Notes under the pieces: generated by a model
The model's database searches: none
What the model was told of the DNA's origin: nothing
Seen by the model: only the letters and a program-made list of their open reading frames with translations
In this document: one piece after another, positions 16,463-24,895 of the stretch
Layout of the letters: every line of letters begins with the position of its first letter
Position numbering within the stretch: position 1 is the stretch's first letter
Position numbers and translations under genes: made by a program
NCBI GenBank assembly: GCA_021324635.1
Contig: JAJPIS010000125.1
Span: 1-33,724, forward strand
DNA: 33,724 nt
DNA from: Gemmatimonadota bacterium
GTDB lineage: Bacteria > Gemmatimonadota > Gemmatimonadetes > Gemmatimonadales > Gemmatimonadaceae
Direction of reading: 5' to 3'

Positions 16463-17020
16463 ATGACACGGCGCTACGTGAGCAGGACGCTCGTCGGAGG
16501 GCTGGTCGCTGCGATCGCGGCGGCCGGGGCGTTCGGCCCAGGCGCGTGTCCCGCCGCCGCGCAGGCGGCGCTGCTCGTCGGCGGCGGCGGAGTGGCGGGC
16601 AACCAGATTCCCAACGCCGCCCACGTGGGGAGCCTCGGGTACAACGCGCTCGTCGGCATCGGGTTCGACTTGCCCTTCATCCCCCTCGCCTTCCGGGTCG
16701 ATGGTCAGTTCGACCAGTGGGCCTCCCCGGCGGGGCTGTACCGGTTCCGGGTCCTGAGCGGAACGGCGAATGTCGTGTACTTCATCCCCACGGCTGTCCT
16801 CCAGCCGTACGTGGTGGCCGGCACCGGCTACTACCACCTGATCCCGAGACGGAACGGCATCGACACACCGAGCAATGGACTCGGCGTCAACGCCGGCGTC
16901 GGGGTCAAGGCCGGCCTCGGCGCGCTCGGCGTCTTCGGCGAGTGGCGATATCACTACATCCCCAACACGGGGGCGGGTCATACGTCGTATGCCCCGTTCA
17001 CGTTCGGCGTGAGTTTTTGA
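16463..17020 (+). CDS. Small outer-membrane beta-barrel protein
   Basis: Protein of 185 residues with a signal peptide (LVGGLVAAIAAAGAFGPGAC, likely cleaved near AAAQAA). The mature part has regular amphipathic strands separated by glycine/asparagine turns: NALVGIGFDLPF, FRVDGQFDQW, ANVVYFIP, LQPYVVAGTGYYHL, GLGVNAGVGVKAG and VFGEWRYHYIPN. It ends APFTFGVSF, with the aromatic last residue used as the assembly signal by outer-membrane barrels. This is the OMP_b-brl pattern common in this kind of genome. GAGGGAGCG before the ATG is a good Shine-Dalgarno sequence and fixes the start. Function unknown. It resembles the 9677-10297 protein in type but not in obvious sequence. Confidence 0.8.
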   Translation: MTRRYVSRTLVGGLVAAIAAAGAFGPGACPAAAQAALLVGGGGVAGNQIPNAAHVGSLGYNALVGIGFDLPFIPLAFRVDGQFDQWASPAGLYRFRVLSGTANVVYFIPTAVLQPYVVAGTGYYHLIPRRNGIDTPSNGLGVNAGVGVKAGLGALGVFGEWRYHYIPNTGAGHTSYAPFTFGVSF

Positions 17021-17025
17021 CGGCG

Positions 17026-17041
17026 GCCGCCCACGGGCGGC
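17026..17041 (+). terminator. Possible terminator hairpin
   Basis: GCCGCCCACGGGCGGC folds as a 6-bp GC stem with a CACG loop 5 bp after the barrel-protein stop and before the P1 peptidase. There is no U-tract, so termination is uncertain. Confidence 0.35.
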
Positions 17042-17075
17042 AGATTGTACCGGCCGATCATCAGGGAGGGCCGGG

Positions 17076-18365
17076 ATGCACGCCGGGATGGTGCTGTCGC
17101 TGTTGGTGCAGGTACTCGCGGCCGGAGGTTCACGGGCCGCGCTGATCGCCGGGGCACGGGGGAGCGCCGCGCCGCCGCCGGCGCGACTCCAGGGGGCGAC
17201 CGTCCGCGCGCGCGACCTGGGGGTGCCGTTCGAGGGCACGCCCGGCCCCCACAACGCGATCACGGACGTGCCAGGGGTCGCCGTCGGCTACACCACCCTC
17301 ATCTCGGGTGACGGCAAGGGTCCGCTCGTGGTGGGGCAGGGCCCCGTCCGAACCGGCGTCACCGCCATCCTCCCGCGCGGCAAGGGCTCGAAGGACCCGG
17401 TGTTCGCGGGGTTCTTCTCGCAGAACGGCAACGGCGAGATGACGGGCAGCGAGTGGCTTCAGGAGGGTGGCTTCCTCGAAGGGCCGGTGATGATCACCAA
17501 CACGCACAGCGTCGGGGTCGTCCGCGACGCCGTGATCGCCTGGGAGCTGGCGCATCAGGCGGAGCAGGAGCCCAGGGGAATCGCCGAGTACCCGTGGTCG
17601 CTGCCGGTCGTGGCCGAGACGTACGACGGCGGCATGAACGACGTCAACGGCTTTCACGTCCATCCGGACGACGTGTTTCACGCGCTCGACGCCGCGGCCG
17701 GCGGGGCGGTGGCCGAAGGCAATGTGGGCGGCGGCACGGGGATGCGCTGCTTCGGCTTCAAGGGCGGTACCGGGACGGCATCGCGGGTTCTCCCCTCGGC
17801 CCAGGGGGGATACATCGTCGGCGTGCTCGTCCAGTGCAACACCGGCTCGCGGAGCCAGCTCCGGATCGCGGGCGTCCCGGTCGGACAGTTGGTGACCGCG
17901 CCGCCGACCCCCGTCGGCCAGGGCTTCCCGACCGATCCGGAGCGCGACGTCGGGTCGATCATCATCGTGGTCGCGACCAACGCGCCGCTCGTCTCCCGCC
18001 AGCTCGACCGCCTCTGCAAGCGCGCGACCCTCGGGCTGGGCCGGGTGGGTGGCACCTCGGGGGACGGGTCGGGGGACATCTTCGTCTCCTTCTCGACCGC
18101 CAATCCACTGGCTGACGATATCGGGATCAGCACCCCGGGCGGGACCAGCGACCACGCGAGCCCTGTGGCGCACATCGACATGCTGCACAACGACGCGATG
18201 GACCCGCTCTTCCTGGCGACGATCGAGGCGACCGAGGAGGCGATCATCAACGCCCTCGTCGGCGCCGAGACGATGGTCGGCCGCAACGGCCGTGTCCTCG
18301 CCGCGCTCCCGCACGATCAACTGCGGGCCCTCATGCAGCAGAAATTCCCGCCGACGCCCTGGTGA
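17076..18365 (+). CDS. P1 family (S58, DmpA/BapA-type) aminopeptidase
   Basis: Self-processing Ntn-type aminopeptidase of 429 residues with a short hydrophobic N-terminus (MVLSLLVQVLAA) that may export it. Family landmarks are ITDVPGVAVGYTTL (about 62-75), FFSQNGNGEMTGSEW (about 113-127), ITNTHSVG (about 140-147) and GNVGGGTGMRCFGFKGG (about 215-231). The chain should cleave itself before Ser294 in DVG-SIIIVVATNAPL, which would become the N-terminal nucleophile of the beta subunit. Known members release N-terminal D-, L- or beta-amino acids from peptides; specificity cannot be read here. The Shine-Dalgarno sequence GGGAGGG precedes the ATG. Its stop overlaps the next gene's GTG (GTGA), so it heads a three-gene peptidase operon. 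Confidence 0.9.
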   Translation: MHAGMVLSLLVQVLAAGGSRAALIAGARGSAAPPPARLQGATVRARDLGVPFEGTPGPHNAITDVPGVAVGYTTLISGDGKGPLVVGQGPVRTGVTAILPRGKGSKDPVFAGFFSQNGNGEMTGSEWLQEGGFLEGPVMITNTHSVGVVRDAVIAWELAHQAEQEPRGIAEYPWSLPVVAETYDGGMNDVNGFHVHPDDVFHALDAAAGGAVAEGNVGGGTGMRCFGFKGGTGTASRVLPSAQGGYIVGVLVQCNTGSRSQLRIAGVPVGQLVTAPPTPVGQGFPTDPERDVGSIIIVVATNAPLVSRQLDRLCKRATLGLGRVGGTSGDGSGDIFVSFSTANPLADDIGISTPGGTSDHASPVAHIDMLHNDAMDPLFLATIEATEEAIINALVGAETMVGRNGRVLAALPHDQLRALMQQKFPPTPW

Positions 18366-19810
18366 CCGGTATGTCGACCCGGTACCGGTCCACCGTCCGC
18401 CCGCACGTCGTCGTCGCCCGCACGGCGTGGACGATCCTGATCGCGGCCGCGGCCGCCGGGGCGCAGCAGCTCCAGCCCGGCCCGGCTCCCGCCCCCGGGA
18501 GCTTCGAGTCGCGCATCGCGCGGGTCGTGCGCGACACGGTCCTCGCCAACGGGCTCGCGGTCGTCTCGATCGAGAATCACGCCGTCCCGCTCGTGACGGT
18601 CGAAGTGGCCGTCCGGACGGGCGCGTTCACGCAGGAGCCGGGCGACGAAGGGGTGCCGCATCTCTTCGAGCACATGCTGTTCAAGAGCTACACGGGTCCG
18701 CGCCGGTCGTGGGGCGCGACGATGGGGGAGCTCGAGGCGGCGAGCTACAACGGCGAGACCGGCGACGAAGCCGTGCGCTATTACATCACGCTCCCCTCGG
18801 CGAGCACGGAGGGCGGGCTGCGGGCGCTCGCCGAGCTGGTGCGGGACCCCGACTTCACCGACGACGACCTGGCGCAGGAGCGGCACGTGGTGTTCGACGA
18901 GTTGGACCGCGATGCATCGGATCCGATCCGTCACATCTACAACGCCGTCGGGCAGCGGCTGTGGACGACGGCCTGGGGCCGGAAAGATCCGGGTGGCGAC
19001 GGGCAGGCGCTCACGCGTGTGACGGCCAAGCGGCTCGATGCCGTCTTCCATCGCTACTACGTTCCCAACAACTCCTTGGTCATCGTCAGCGGCGACGTCA
19101 CGGCCGCTCAGGCATTCAAGTTGGCGGACGAGCGGTTCGGGCACTGGAAGCGGCAGCCCGACCCGTTCGCGTCGTTCGTGCCGCTCGCGATTGCGCCGCT
19201 CCCCCACCCGGTCGGCATCATCGACCAGCGCACGGGATTGGGCGATGTCCTCCTGCTCGCCGAGTGGCAGGGGCCGAGTGTGACCACCGACCCGGACGGG
19301 TCGTACGCGGCCGACCTGCTGTCGACGATCCTCGACGATGCCGGATCGACGTTCCAGGCGCGGCTCGTCGACAGCGGTCTCTTCACGTCCTGCACGGTCT
19401 CCTATCTGACGCGCGCCAATGTCGGGCCGATCGTGCTCACTGCGCACACGAGCCTCGACAGCCTGCCGCACGCACTCGCGGCGCTCCGGGACGCGCTCCA
19501 GCGTCTCGACGCGCCGGAGGCGTTCACGGACGACGAGCTGCACGACGCCCAGCAGTCGCGGCGGGTCGAGACGGCGCTGATGCTGGAGCATCGGACGGCG
19601 ATCGCCCACGAGCTCGCGGAGTTCTGGGGGAGCGCCGGGCTTCCGTACTTCCGGACCTATGCCGACCGCACGGTGGACGTCAGCCGCGTCCAGCTTGCGG
19701 CGTTCGCCCGGCGCTATCTGGTGCGCAAACCATTCGCGCTTGGCCTGCTCGTGCCAACCGGTTCCGGCGATCGCGTCCAGCCGTCGGTCGTCGCCTTCAT
19801 GGGGATGTGA
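18362..19810 (+). CDS. M16 family zinc metallopeptidase, catalytic subunit
   Basis: Protein of 482 residues with a signal-like N-terminus (TAWTILIAAAAAGAQQ). The inverted zinc motif HxxEH is present as HLFEH (His100, Glu103 base, His104), and the third ligand Glu180 in VVFDELDRD lies 76 residues beyond His104, the canonical spacing. AYNGETGDEAVRYY-like sequence (about 127-141) and the FHRYYVPNNSLVIVSGDV region (about 223-240) are also typical. M16 peptidases degrade peptides inside a two-half chamber. The partner half is most likely the next gene product. GTG at 18362 overlaps the upstream stop; ATG at 18371 is an alternative start. Periplasmic location is likely. Confidence 0.92.
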   Translation: MTGMSTRYRSTVRPHVVVARTAWTILIAAAAAGAQQLQPGPAPAPGSFESRIARVVRDTVLANGLAVVSIENHAVPLVTVEVAVRTGAFTQEPGDEGVPHLFEHMLFKSYTGPRRSWGATMGELEAASYNGETGDEAVRYYITLPSASTEGGLRALAELVRDPDFTDDDLAQERHVVFDELDRDASDPIRHIYNAVGQRLWTTAWGRKDPGGDGQALTRVTAKRLDAVFHRYYVPNNSLVIVSGDVTAAQAFKLADERFGHWKRQPDPFASFVPLAIAPLPHPVGIIDQRTGLGDVLLLAEWQGPSVTTDPDGSYAADLLSTILDDAGSTFQARLVDSGLFTSCTVSYLTRANVGPIVLTAHTSLDSLPHALAALRDALQRLDAPEAFTDDELHDAQQSRRVETALMLEHRTAIAHELAEFWGSAGLPYFRTYADRTVDVSRVQLAAFARRYLVRKPFALGLLVPTGSGDRVQPSVVAFMGM

Positions 19811-21156
19811 TGCACGCGCGCCCGCGCCCCGTCGCGCTCGCGGCGCTCGCCCTCACGACCGCCCCGCCCGGTCGGCACCCGGCGGCCGCGGGCGCCGGGC
19901 GGTTCGCCGTGGTGGCGCCCGATACCATGACGACCGAGTACGTCGTCTCCGGCGTGCACGTGATCCAGCGGTGGACCCCGAACGACGACGTCATCGCCCT
20001 CGACCTCTACCTGGCCGGCGGCGTGCAGCAGTTGTCGGCGGCCAACGCCGGAGTCGAGGAGCTCGCGCTGCGCGCCAGCGAGTACGGGTCCGCGCGCTAC
20101 CCGCTCACGCGGGCGCGACGTGCGTGGGCGCACACGGGAAGTCGCTGGGTCGTCGACCCGGAGGCCGACTGGTCGATGGTGGGCTTCCGGAGCACCGGCG
20201 ACCAGTTCGACTCCACGTGGTCGGTGTTCGCCGACCGCATCGTGCACCCGACGCTCGATTCGGCGGCCGTCGGCCCGGTGCGAGCCCGCATGATGGGCGA
20301 GCTACGCCTCCGCCAGCTCACGCCGGAGGCGGCGGTCTACGATCTGGCGGACAGCCTCGCCTTCATCGGGCATCCCTATGCACTCCACCCGTCCGGAACC
20401 GAGTCGGCGCTGGCCGGGCTCACGGCCGGATACGTGCGCGAGTACGTGCACGACCAGTTCGTGACCTCGCGCATGCTGCTCGTGGTCGTCGGCAACGTCT
20501 CGCGTACGCACCTCGAGCGGCTCGTCGCGTCGACGCTCGGCACTCTGCCGGCCGGCTCGTACACGTGGAGCCCGCCACCGCCCGTGCCGCGGCGGCCGAC
20601 ATCGCTGTCACTGGTGCAGCGGGTGACGGCGACGAACTACATCCTCGGGTATTTCGCCGGCCCGTCGGTCTCGAGTCCCGACTATCCGGCGTTCAGGGTG
20701 GCGATGCTCCTCCTGAGCGGCGGGCTCGCCGGCGCGATCCGCGGGCGGACGAGCCTCTCGTACGCGGCCTACGCGCCGTACCAGGACCGGGCGGTCGCCT
20801 CCGGCGGGATGTACGCGACCACGGCCACCCCGTCGCTCGTGCTGGCGCTCATGCGCCAGCAGCTCGAGTTCCTCAAGTCGGCACGGTTCCCGGGGTATGC
20901 GCTCGACAGGTTCATCAAGGAATTGACCGGCCAGGCGCTCCTGGAGCGGGAGACGAACGCCGCCCAGGCGGCTGCCCTGGCTCGCGCGCAGCTCCTCGAG
21001 GGGAACTACCGCAAGGCCGATGGCGTGCTCGCCGGCCTCCGGCACGTGTCGCCCGACGACGTGGCGCGCGTCGCCAAGGCGTACATGCGCGACATCCAGT
21101 TCGTCTACGTGGGCGACACGACCCGGGTGCGCCGCGACTGGGTCAAGTCGATGTGA
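19810..21156 (+). CDS. M16 family protein, non-catalytic partner subunit
   Basis: Protein of 448 residues with M16 fold features: LYLAGGVQQLSAANAGVEELAL aligns with the zinc-helix region but lacks HxxEH, and FVTSRMLLVVVGNVSRTHLERLVASTLG plus NYILGYFAGPSVSSPDYPAFRVAMLLLSGGL match the inactive-domain and interface regions of M16 proteins. A short hydrophobic N-terminus (PVALAALALTTAPPG) suggests export. Heterodimeric M16 enzymes pair one catalytic and one inactive chain, and the TGATG overlap with the preceding gene favours equal synthesis. The chain is therefore inferred to be the structural or substrate-binding half. The same frame is open far upstream through the catalytic gene, but that is a shadow of another frame. 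Confidence 0.88.
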   Translation: MHARPRPVALAALALTTAPPGRHPAAAGAGRFAVVAPDTMTTEYVVSGVHVIQRWTPNDDVIALDLYLAGGVQQLSAANAGVEELALRASEYGSARYPLTRARRAWAHTGSRWVVDPEADWSMVGFRSTGDQFDSTWSVFADRIVHPTLDSAAVGPVRARMMGELRLRQLTPEAAVYDLADSLAFIGHPYALHPSGTESALAGLTAGYVREYVHDQFVTSRMLLVVVGNVSRTHLERLVASTLGTLPAGSYTWSPPPPVPRRPTSLSLVQRVTATNYILGYFAGPSVSSPDYPAFRVAMLLLSGGLAGAIRGRTSLSYAAYAPYQDRAVASGGMYATTATPSLVLALMRQQLEFLKSARFPGYALDRFIKELTGQALLERETNAAQAAALARAQLLEGNYRKADGVLAGLRHVSPDDVARVAKAYMRDIQFVYVGDTTRVRRDWVKSM

Positions 21157-21259
21157 TGGGTGCCGCCCTCGCCCGAACACCCACATGTCGATCGAGCGCG
21201 ACGCCGCCGGCCGGGTGGTGTCGGCCGACGGCACCGAGATCCGCGGGTGACCGGCTGCC

Positions 21260-22174
21260 CTACGGAGGGCCGTCGCGACCGAAGGCGGCGACCAGTCCTG
21301 CGACGAACCGCTTGAGGGTCAGGTCGTCGGGCTCGCCGTGATCCGGGTTGAGCTCCGTGATCGTGAGGGCGCGGACGCGCGAGTCGTTCAGGAAGACGCC
21401 CAGAGCCTCCATGGCCTGATCGAGCGTGAGTCCGATATTCCGCCCGGTGTTTTCCGATAGCGGCGCATCGGTGAAGTCGATGACGTCGACGTCGAAGTGG
21501 ACGAGCAGGCGCTCGCGCCGCGCACCGAGGCTCGCCAGCGCGTGGCGGGCCGTGCCCGACGGATCGCGGGCGACCGCCTCGAGCGGCGTCCGAGCAATTG
21601 CATAGCGCTCGATGCATTCGAGCTCCCACGGACGGGCCTGATCGTGGCGGTGCGCAAAGAGATGCACGTCCTGGGGCAAGAGCATCGGATGCCGCGCGCC
21701 CACGCGCGCGAGACCGTCGATCGTGTCGGGGACCCCGAGCAGGTGTGCCATCCCCATCCAGTCGAGCGCGCCGGGCGGCGCGCTCGCGGGCGTATTGAGG
21801 TCGGCGTGCATGTCGAAGTACAGGAGCCCGAGGTCGCCCCGGCCATCGAGATGACCGGCCACCGTCCCGACCCCGACCGTGCAGTCACCACCCAGGACGA
21901 TCGGCATCTCGCCGGCGGCGACGGCCTCCCGCACACGATCCGCGACGTGCCGCGCGATGTCGGTCACCACCCCCGCGTGTTGGACCGACGGATGATCGCG
22001 GTCGGGACGCCACCGATACAGTGGCAGGTCGCCGCGATCGCGGGCGGCACGCCCCAGGCCGCACAGACCGGCGATGAGTCCCGCCCGTCGCAGCGCCGCC
22101 GGTGCCTGCTCCTGTCCGGGCGCGAACGCCCCCGCGCTCGACGGCGCCCCAATGATCGCCAGTGGTCGCGACAT
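21260..22174 (-). CDS. Arginase/agmatinase-family ureohydrolase with Cys at one Mn-ligand position
   Basis: Protein of 304 residues, the usual length for the family. IIGAPSSAGAFAPGQEQAPAAL (about 7-28) is the N-terminal signature. Metal motifs are YFDMHADLN (Asp121, His123, Asp125) and HFDVDVID (Asp228, Asp230). The normal GGDHS is replaced by GGDCT (Cys98), so one of the six Mn ligands is Cys instead of His. The family hydrolyses guanidino compounds (arginine, agmatine, guanidinobutyrate, formiminoglutamate); the substrate here is unknown and a metal-site change could alter activity. The gene follows the APC permease by 141 bp on the same strand and could belong to the same catabolic locus. 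The ATG overlaps ATGCATG, so the exact start is reasonably but not absolutely fixed. Confidence 0.88.
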   Translation of the reverse strand: MSRPLAIIGAPSSAGAFAPGQEQAPAALRRAGLIAGLCGLGRAARDRGDLPLYRWRPDRDHPSVQHAGVVTDIARHVADRVREAVAAGEMPIVLGGDCTVGVGTVAGHLDGRGDLGLLYFDMHADLNTPASAPPGALDWMGMAHLLGVPDTIDGLARVGARHPMLLPQDVHLFAHRHDQARPWELECIERYAIARTPLEAVARDPSGTARHALASLGARRERLLVHFDVDVIDFTDAPLSENTGRNIGLTLDQAMEALGVFLNDSRVRALTITELNPDHGEPDDLTLKRFVAGLVAAFGRDGPP

Positions 22175-22315
22175 GCATGAAGATAAATCGAGGACGGCTT
22201 CGGCCTCGCCGCTGGTGCAATGATCTCACCTCCGGCAATCGCGCAAAGGTGAGGCGCTTCCGCGCCCGGCGCCGAGCGCGAATGGTCGGACGGAGCCGGC
22301 CGGTTGACCCGCGAC

Positions 22316-23824
22316 TCAGCCCTCGCCGAGGATGATCTGGCGGCGGAGCGCCTCGGGGATACGGCGGCGGTGGGCGCGAGCGGCGACCCAGAAGACGAGG
22401 CCGAGCCCGAGCCAGGCGCCGAGCAGGCGCCACTCGAGCGGAACGCCACCGCCGGCGCCCGTCCAGGGCTCGTAGAGTGAGAGGATGAACGAGCCGGCCG
22501 CCCCGGCGCTGGCGACCCAGGCGGTGACGCGGCCGCCCGGGGCGCGGAAGGGGCGGGGAGCGTCCGGCACCCGCGTGCGGAGGCGGATCAGGGCGAGGCA
22601 GGTGAGCAAGTAGGCGATCGTGAGGCAGGTCGCCGCGGCGTCGACGATCGGGATGATCGCCGTGCGGCCGAGCAACGTGCCCAGGGCGCCGGCCGCGCCG
22701 GCGAAGACGATGGCGAAGGCCGGCACGCGGTGTCGGGGATGGACCGTGCCGAACCGTGACGCGATGAACCCGGCACGACCGAGCGCGTAGAGGATCCGCG
22801 TGCTGGCGAGCAGGACGGAGTTCCACGTGCTCAGGAGCCCGAACAGGGCCGTCACGAGCACGACCTTGGCCAGCAGCGCCGACCCGAACGCGGCCTCGAA
22901 GGCCGCGGCGACCGGCACCGTCGCGCGGGTGAGTGCCGGCCATGGCATGCTCATCGACGCCGAGATGATGACCAGCGCCTTGAAGACGATCCCGACCACG
23001 ATCGACAGAACGATCGCCGTCCCGACACGATGGAGCGTCGCGCCGGCCGTCTTCTCCTCCATCGCCTGCGTTCCGACGTTGAAGCCCCCGAACCAGAACG
23101 ACGCCGTCATGAAGAGGCCGACCATCCCTGGCCAGATCGAGCCCGTCGCGCTCCGCTGAAAGTATGGCACGAGGTTCGACGCATGCCCGCGCACGAACCC
23201 GGACACGATGAAGAGCCCGGCGAGCGCGAGCACCGCGATCACGAGCCAGTCCTGGAGTCGTGTCGCGGCCCGCGCGCCGCGATAGTTCAGGAACGTGAGC
23301 AGCGCCATGCCGCCCAGCCCCAGGGCCAGGGCGCCGGCGTGCACGTCGCCACCGAGGATGCGATAGACGGTCGGCCCGTCGAGCCCGGGGACGAGCGCGG
23401 CCAGCACCCAGCCGATCGAGATCGCCTCGAACGCCGCCACGGCGACGTACGTGAACGCGAGCAGCCACCCGACGAGGAAGCACGTCCGCTCGCCGAACAC
23501 CTCGTACGCGTACGCCACCTCGCCCCCCGAGACCGGGAGCAGCGTCGCGACCTCGCCGTAGCACAGGCCGATGAGGATGACCACGGCGCCACCGGCACTG
23601 AGGCCGATGGCGGCCCCGACGGGGCCCGCCTGCCGGAGCCAGTCGCCGAGGACGACGGCCCATCCCGCACCGACGACGGCCCCGAAGGCGAGGGCGAAGA
23701 ACTGGAACGAGCCGAGCTCGTGCCCCAACCGCTCCCCCTGCGTGGGGGGCGGATGGGAGCCGCCCGGGGCGCCGGCCGCGTGGCGGCCGGGGGCGCCGCG
23801 GGCCGAGCCGGTGACGGTCGTCAT
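22316..23824 (-). CDS. APC-family amino-acid permease
   Basis: Inner-membrane transporter of 502 residues with about twelve hydrophobic helices. FFALAFGAVVGAGWAVVLGDW (about 42-62) is the TM1 region, and CYGEVATLLPVSGGEVAYAYEVFG (about 88-111) is the TM2-TM3 motif. A polar Pro/Gly/Ala-rich cytoplasmic tail precedes TM1. Its ATG overlaps the stop of the BKACE gene (ATGA), so it is translationally coupled to a catabolic enzyme and probably imports that pathway's amino-acid or amine substrate. It is clearly distinct from the permease at 2024-3529. The specific substrate is not readable from sequence. Confidence 0.9.
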   Translation of the reverse strand: MTTVTGSARGAPGRHAAGAPGGSHPPPTQGERLGHELGSFQFFALAFGAVVGAGWAVVLGDWLRQAGPVGAAIGLSAGGAVVILIGLCYGEVATLLPVSGGEVAYAYEVFGERTCFLVGWLLAFTYVAVAAFEAISIGWVLAALVPGLDGPTVYRILGGDVHAGALALGLGGMALLTFLNYRGARAATRLQDWLVIAVLALAGLFIVSGFVRGHASNLVPYFQRSATGSIWPGMVGLFMTASFWFGGFNVGTQAMEEKTAGATLHRVGTAIVLSIVVGIVFKALVIISASMSMPWPALTRATVPVAAAFEAAFGSALLAKVVLVTALFGLLSTWNSVLLASTRILYALGRAGFIASRFGTVHPRHRVPAFAIVFAGAAGALGTLLGRTAIIPIVDAAATCLTIAYLLTCLALIRLRTRVPDAPRPFRAPGGRVTAWVASAGAAGSFILSLYEPWTGAGGGVPLEWRLLGAWLGLGLVFWVAARAHRRRIPEALRRQIILGEG

Positions 23825-24855
23825 CGACCGGCGGCCGTTCCCGGCGCCCGGGCCGCCCCGATCGCGGCGCTCGAGGCGCTCGAGACGCTCGAGGCGCTCG
23901 AGGCAGGCGCCGGCGGGAGCCCGAGCATCGCGCGAGCCTGCCGGGGCGTCGCCACCTCGCGGCCGAGCTCGTGGGCCAGCCGCACGGCGCGCGACACGAG
24001 CTGGGCGTTGCTCGCCGCCAGCTCACCGCGCCGGTAGTAGACATTGTCCTCGAGTCCGACGCGCACGTGGCCGCCGAGCAGCATCGCGAGCGTCGTCATC
24101 GGGAGCTGGTGGACACCGAGTCCGCTACAGAGCCAGAGCGAGCCGTCGGGCAGCTCGCGCACGAGCTGGAGGACGTTGTCGACCGTCGGCAGGCTGCTCG
24201 TCTGGTACCCCATCACGGTCTGGATCCAGTAGGGCGGCTCGATGAGCTGCTGGGCGATGAGATCGCGGATGACCCAGCCGCCGCCCGTGTGGTAGGTCTC
24301 GAGTTCCGGCTTGACGCCGAGCGCCTTCATGCGCCGCGCGAACGACGAGACCAGGTGATAGCTGAACGGGACACACTCGTCGTAGACCACCTCGGGGTGG
24401 GGGTCGGGCAGTGGTGCCGGCCGGGCCCGGAGCCGGAACTTGCTCATGTCCGGCGTGAGATTGAGCGATGCCACGTCCGGGCGGGCGGCGAGGCACTGGA
24501 GGCGTTCCTCCATCGTCATCCCCGGGCCGCCGCCGGTCGTGTCGTTGACGATGATATCGGGGCACCGCGCGCGGACCGCGGTGTTCACCGCGAGCCAGAC
24601 ATCGGTGGTCGTCGCCGGCCGTGTCTGGTGGGCCGGGTCGCGGGCGTGGATGTGCACCATGCTCGCCCCCGCGCGGTACGCCTCGTCGACGGAGTCGGCG
24701 ATCTCGTCCACCGTTTCGGGGAGCGCCGGGTTGGACTCCTTGCCCTGGATGCCGCCATTGACGGCGCAGCAGATGATCACGGGCGGCATCTTGCCGACGC
24801 GCTCGAGGTACTCGAACGCGTCGGCGTAGCGCCAGCTGGTGGGTAGCGTGGTCAT
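23821..24855 (-). CDS. Beta-keto acid cleavage enzyme (BKACE, DUF849 family)
   Basis: Cytoplasmic enzyme of 344 residues. Known BKACEs, such as 3-keto-5-aminohexanoate cleavage enzyme (Kce), condense a beta-keto acid with acetyl-CoA to give acetoacetate and a new acyl-CoA. Zinc ligands appear as His68 and His70 in MVHIHARD and Glu269 in VRVGLED; Arg265 matches the catalytic Arg. NDTTGGG (about 104-110) and ETYHTGGGWV (about 186-195) are further family motifs. The start at 24855 has AGGTG 6 nt upstream; an extension to 24954 adds no conserved sequence. The last ~30 residues are Ser/Ala-rich and encoded by a 9-bp repeat. The ATGA overlap with the permease gene indicates shared expression. Confidence 0.88.
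   Translation of the reverse strand: MTTLPTSWRYADAFEYLERVGKMPPVIICCAVNGGIQGKESNPALPETVDEIADSVDEAYRAGASMVHIHARDPAHQTRPATTTDVWLAVNTAVRARCPDIIVNDTTGGGPGMTMEERLQCLAARPDVASLNLTPDMSKFRLRARPAPLPDPHPEVVYDECVPFSYHLVSSFARRMKALGVKPELETYHTGGGWVIRDLIAQQLIEPPYWIQTVMGYQTSSLPTVDNVLQLVRELPDGSLWLCSGLGVHQLPMTTLAMLLGGHVRVGLEDNVYYRRGELAASNAQLVSRAVRLAHELGREVATPRQARAMLGLPPAPASSASSVSSASSAAIGAARAPGTAAGR
23866..23901. repeat. Four tandem 9-bp units inside the BKACE 3' end
   Basis: GGCGCTCGA, GGCGCTCGA, GACGCTCGA, GGCGCTCGA in tandem. On the coding (minus) strand they specify the repeating S-S-A/V tail of BKACE. The tail lies outside the family core, so the repeat probably arose by slippage. Confidence 0.85.
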
Positions 24856-24895
24856 GCGGTGCACCTGGCCGCGAGCGGATGCCGCGCCGGCGATC

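Noticed and set aside
21186-21251. 21-codon ORF starting MSIERDAAG between the M16 operon and the arginase gene
   Set aside because: No Shine-Dalgarno sequence and too short to recognise. It could be the remnant of a truncated gene start, but nothing confirms this.
22225-22253. Inverted repeat CTCACCT...AGGTGAG between the permease and arginase genes
   Set aside because: 7-bp arms with a 15-nt loop and no U-tract; too weak to call a terminator or operator.
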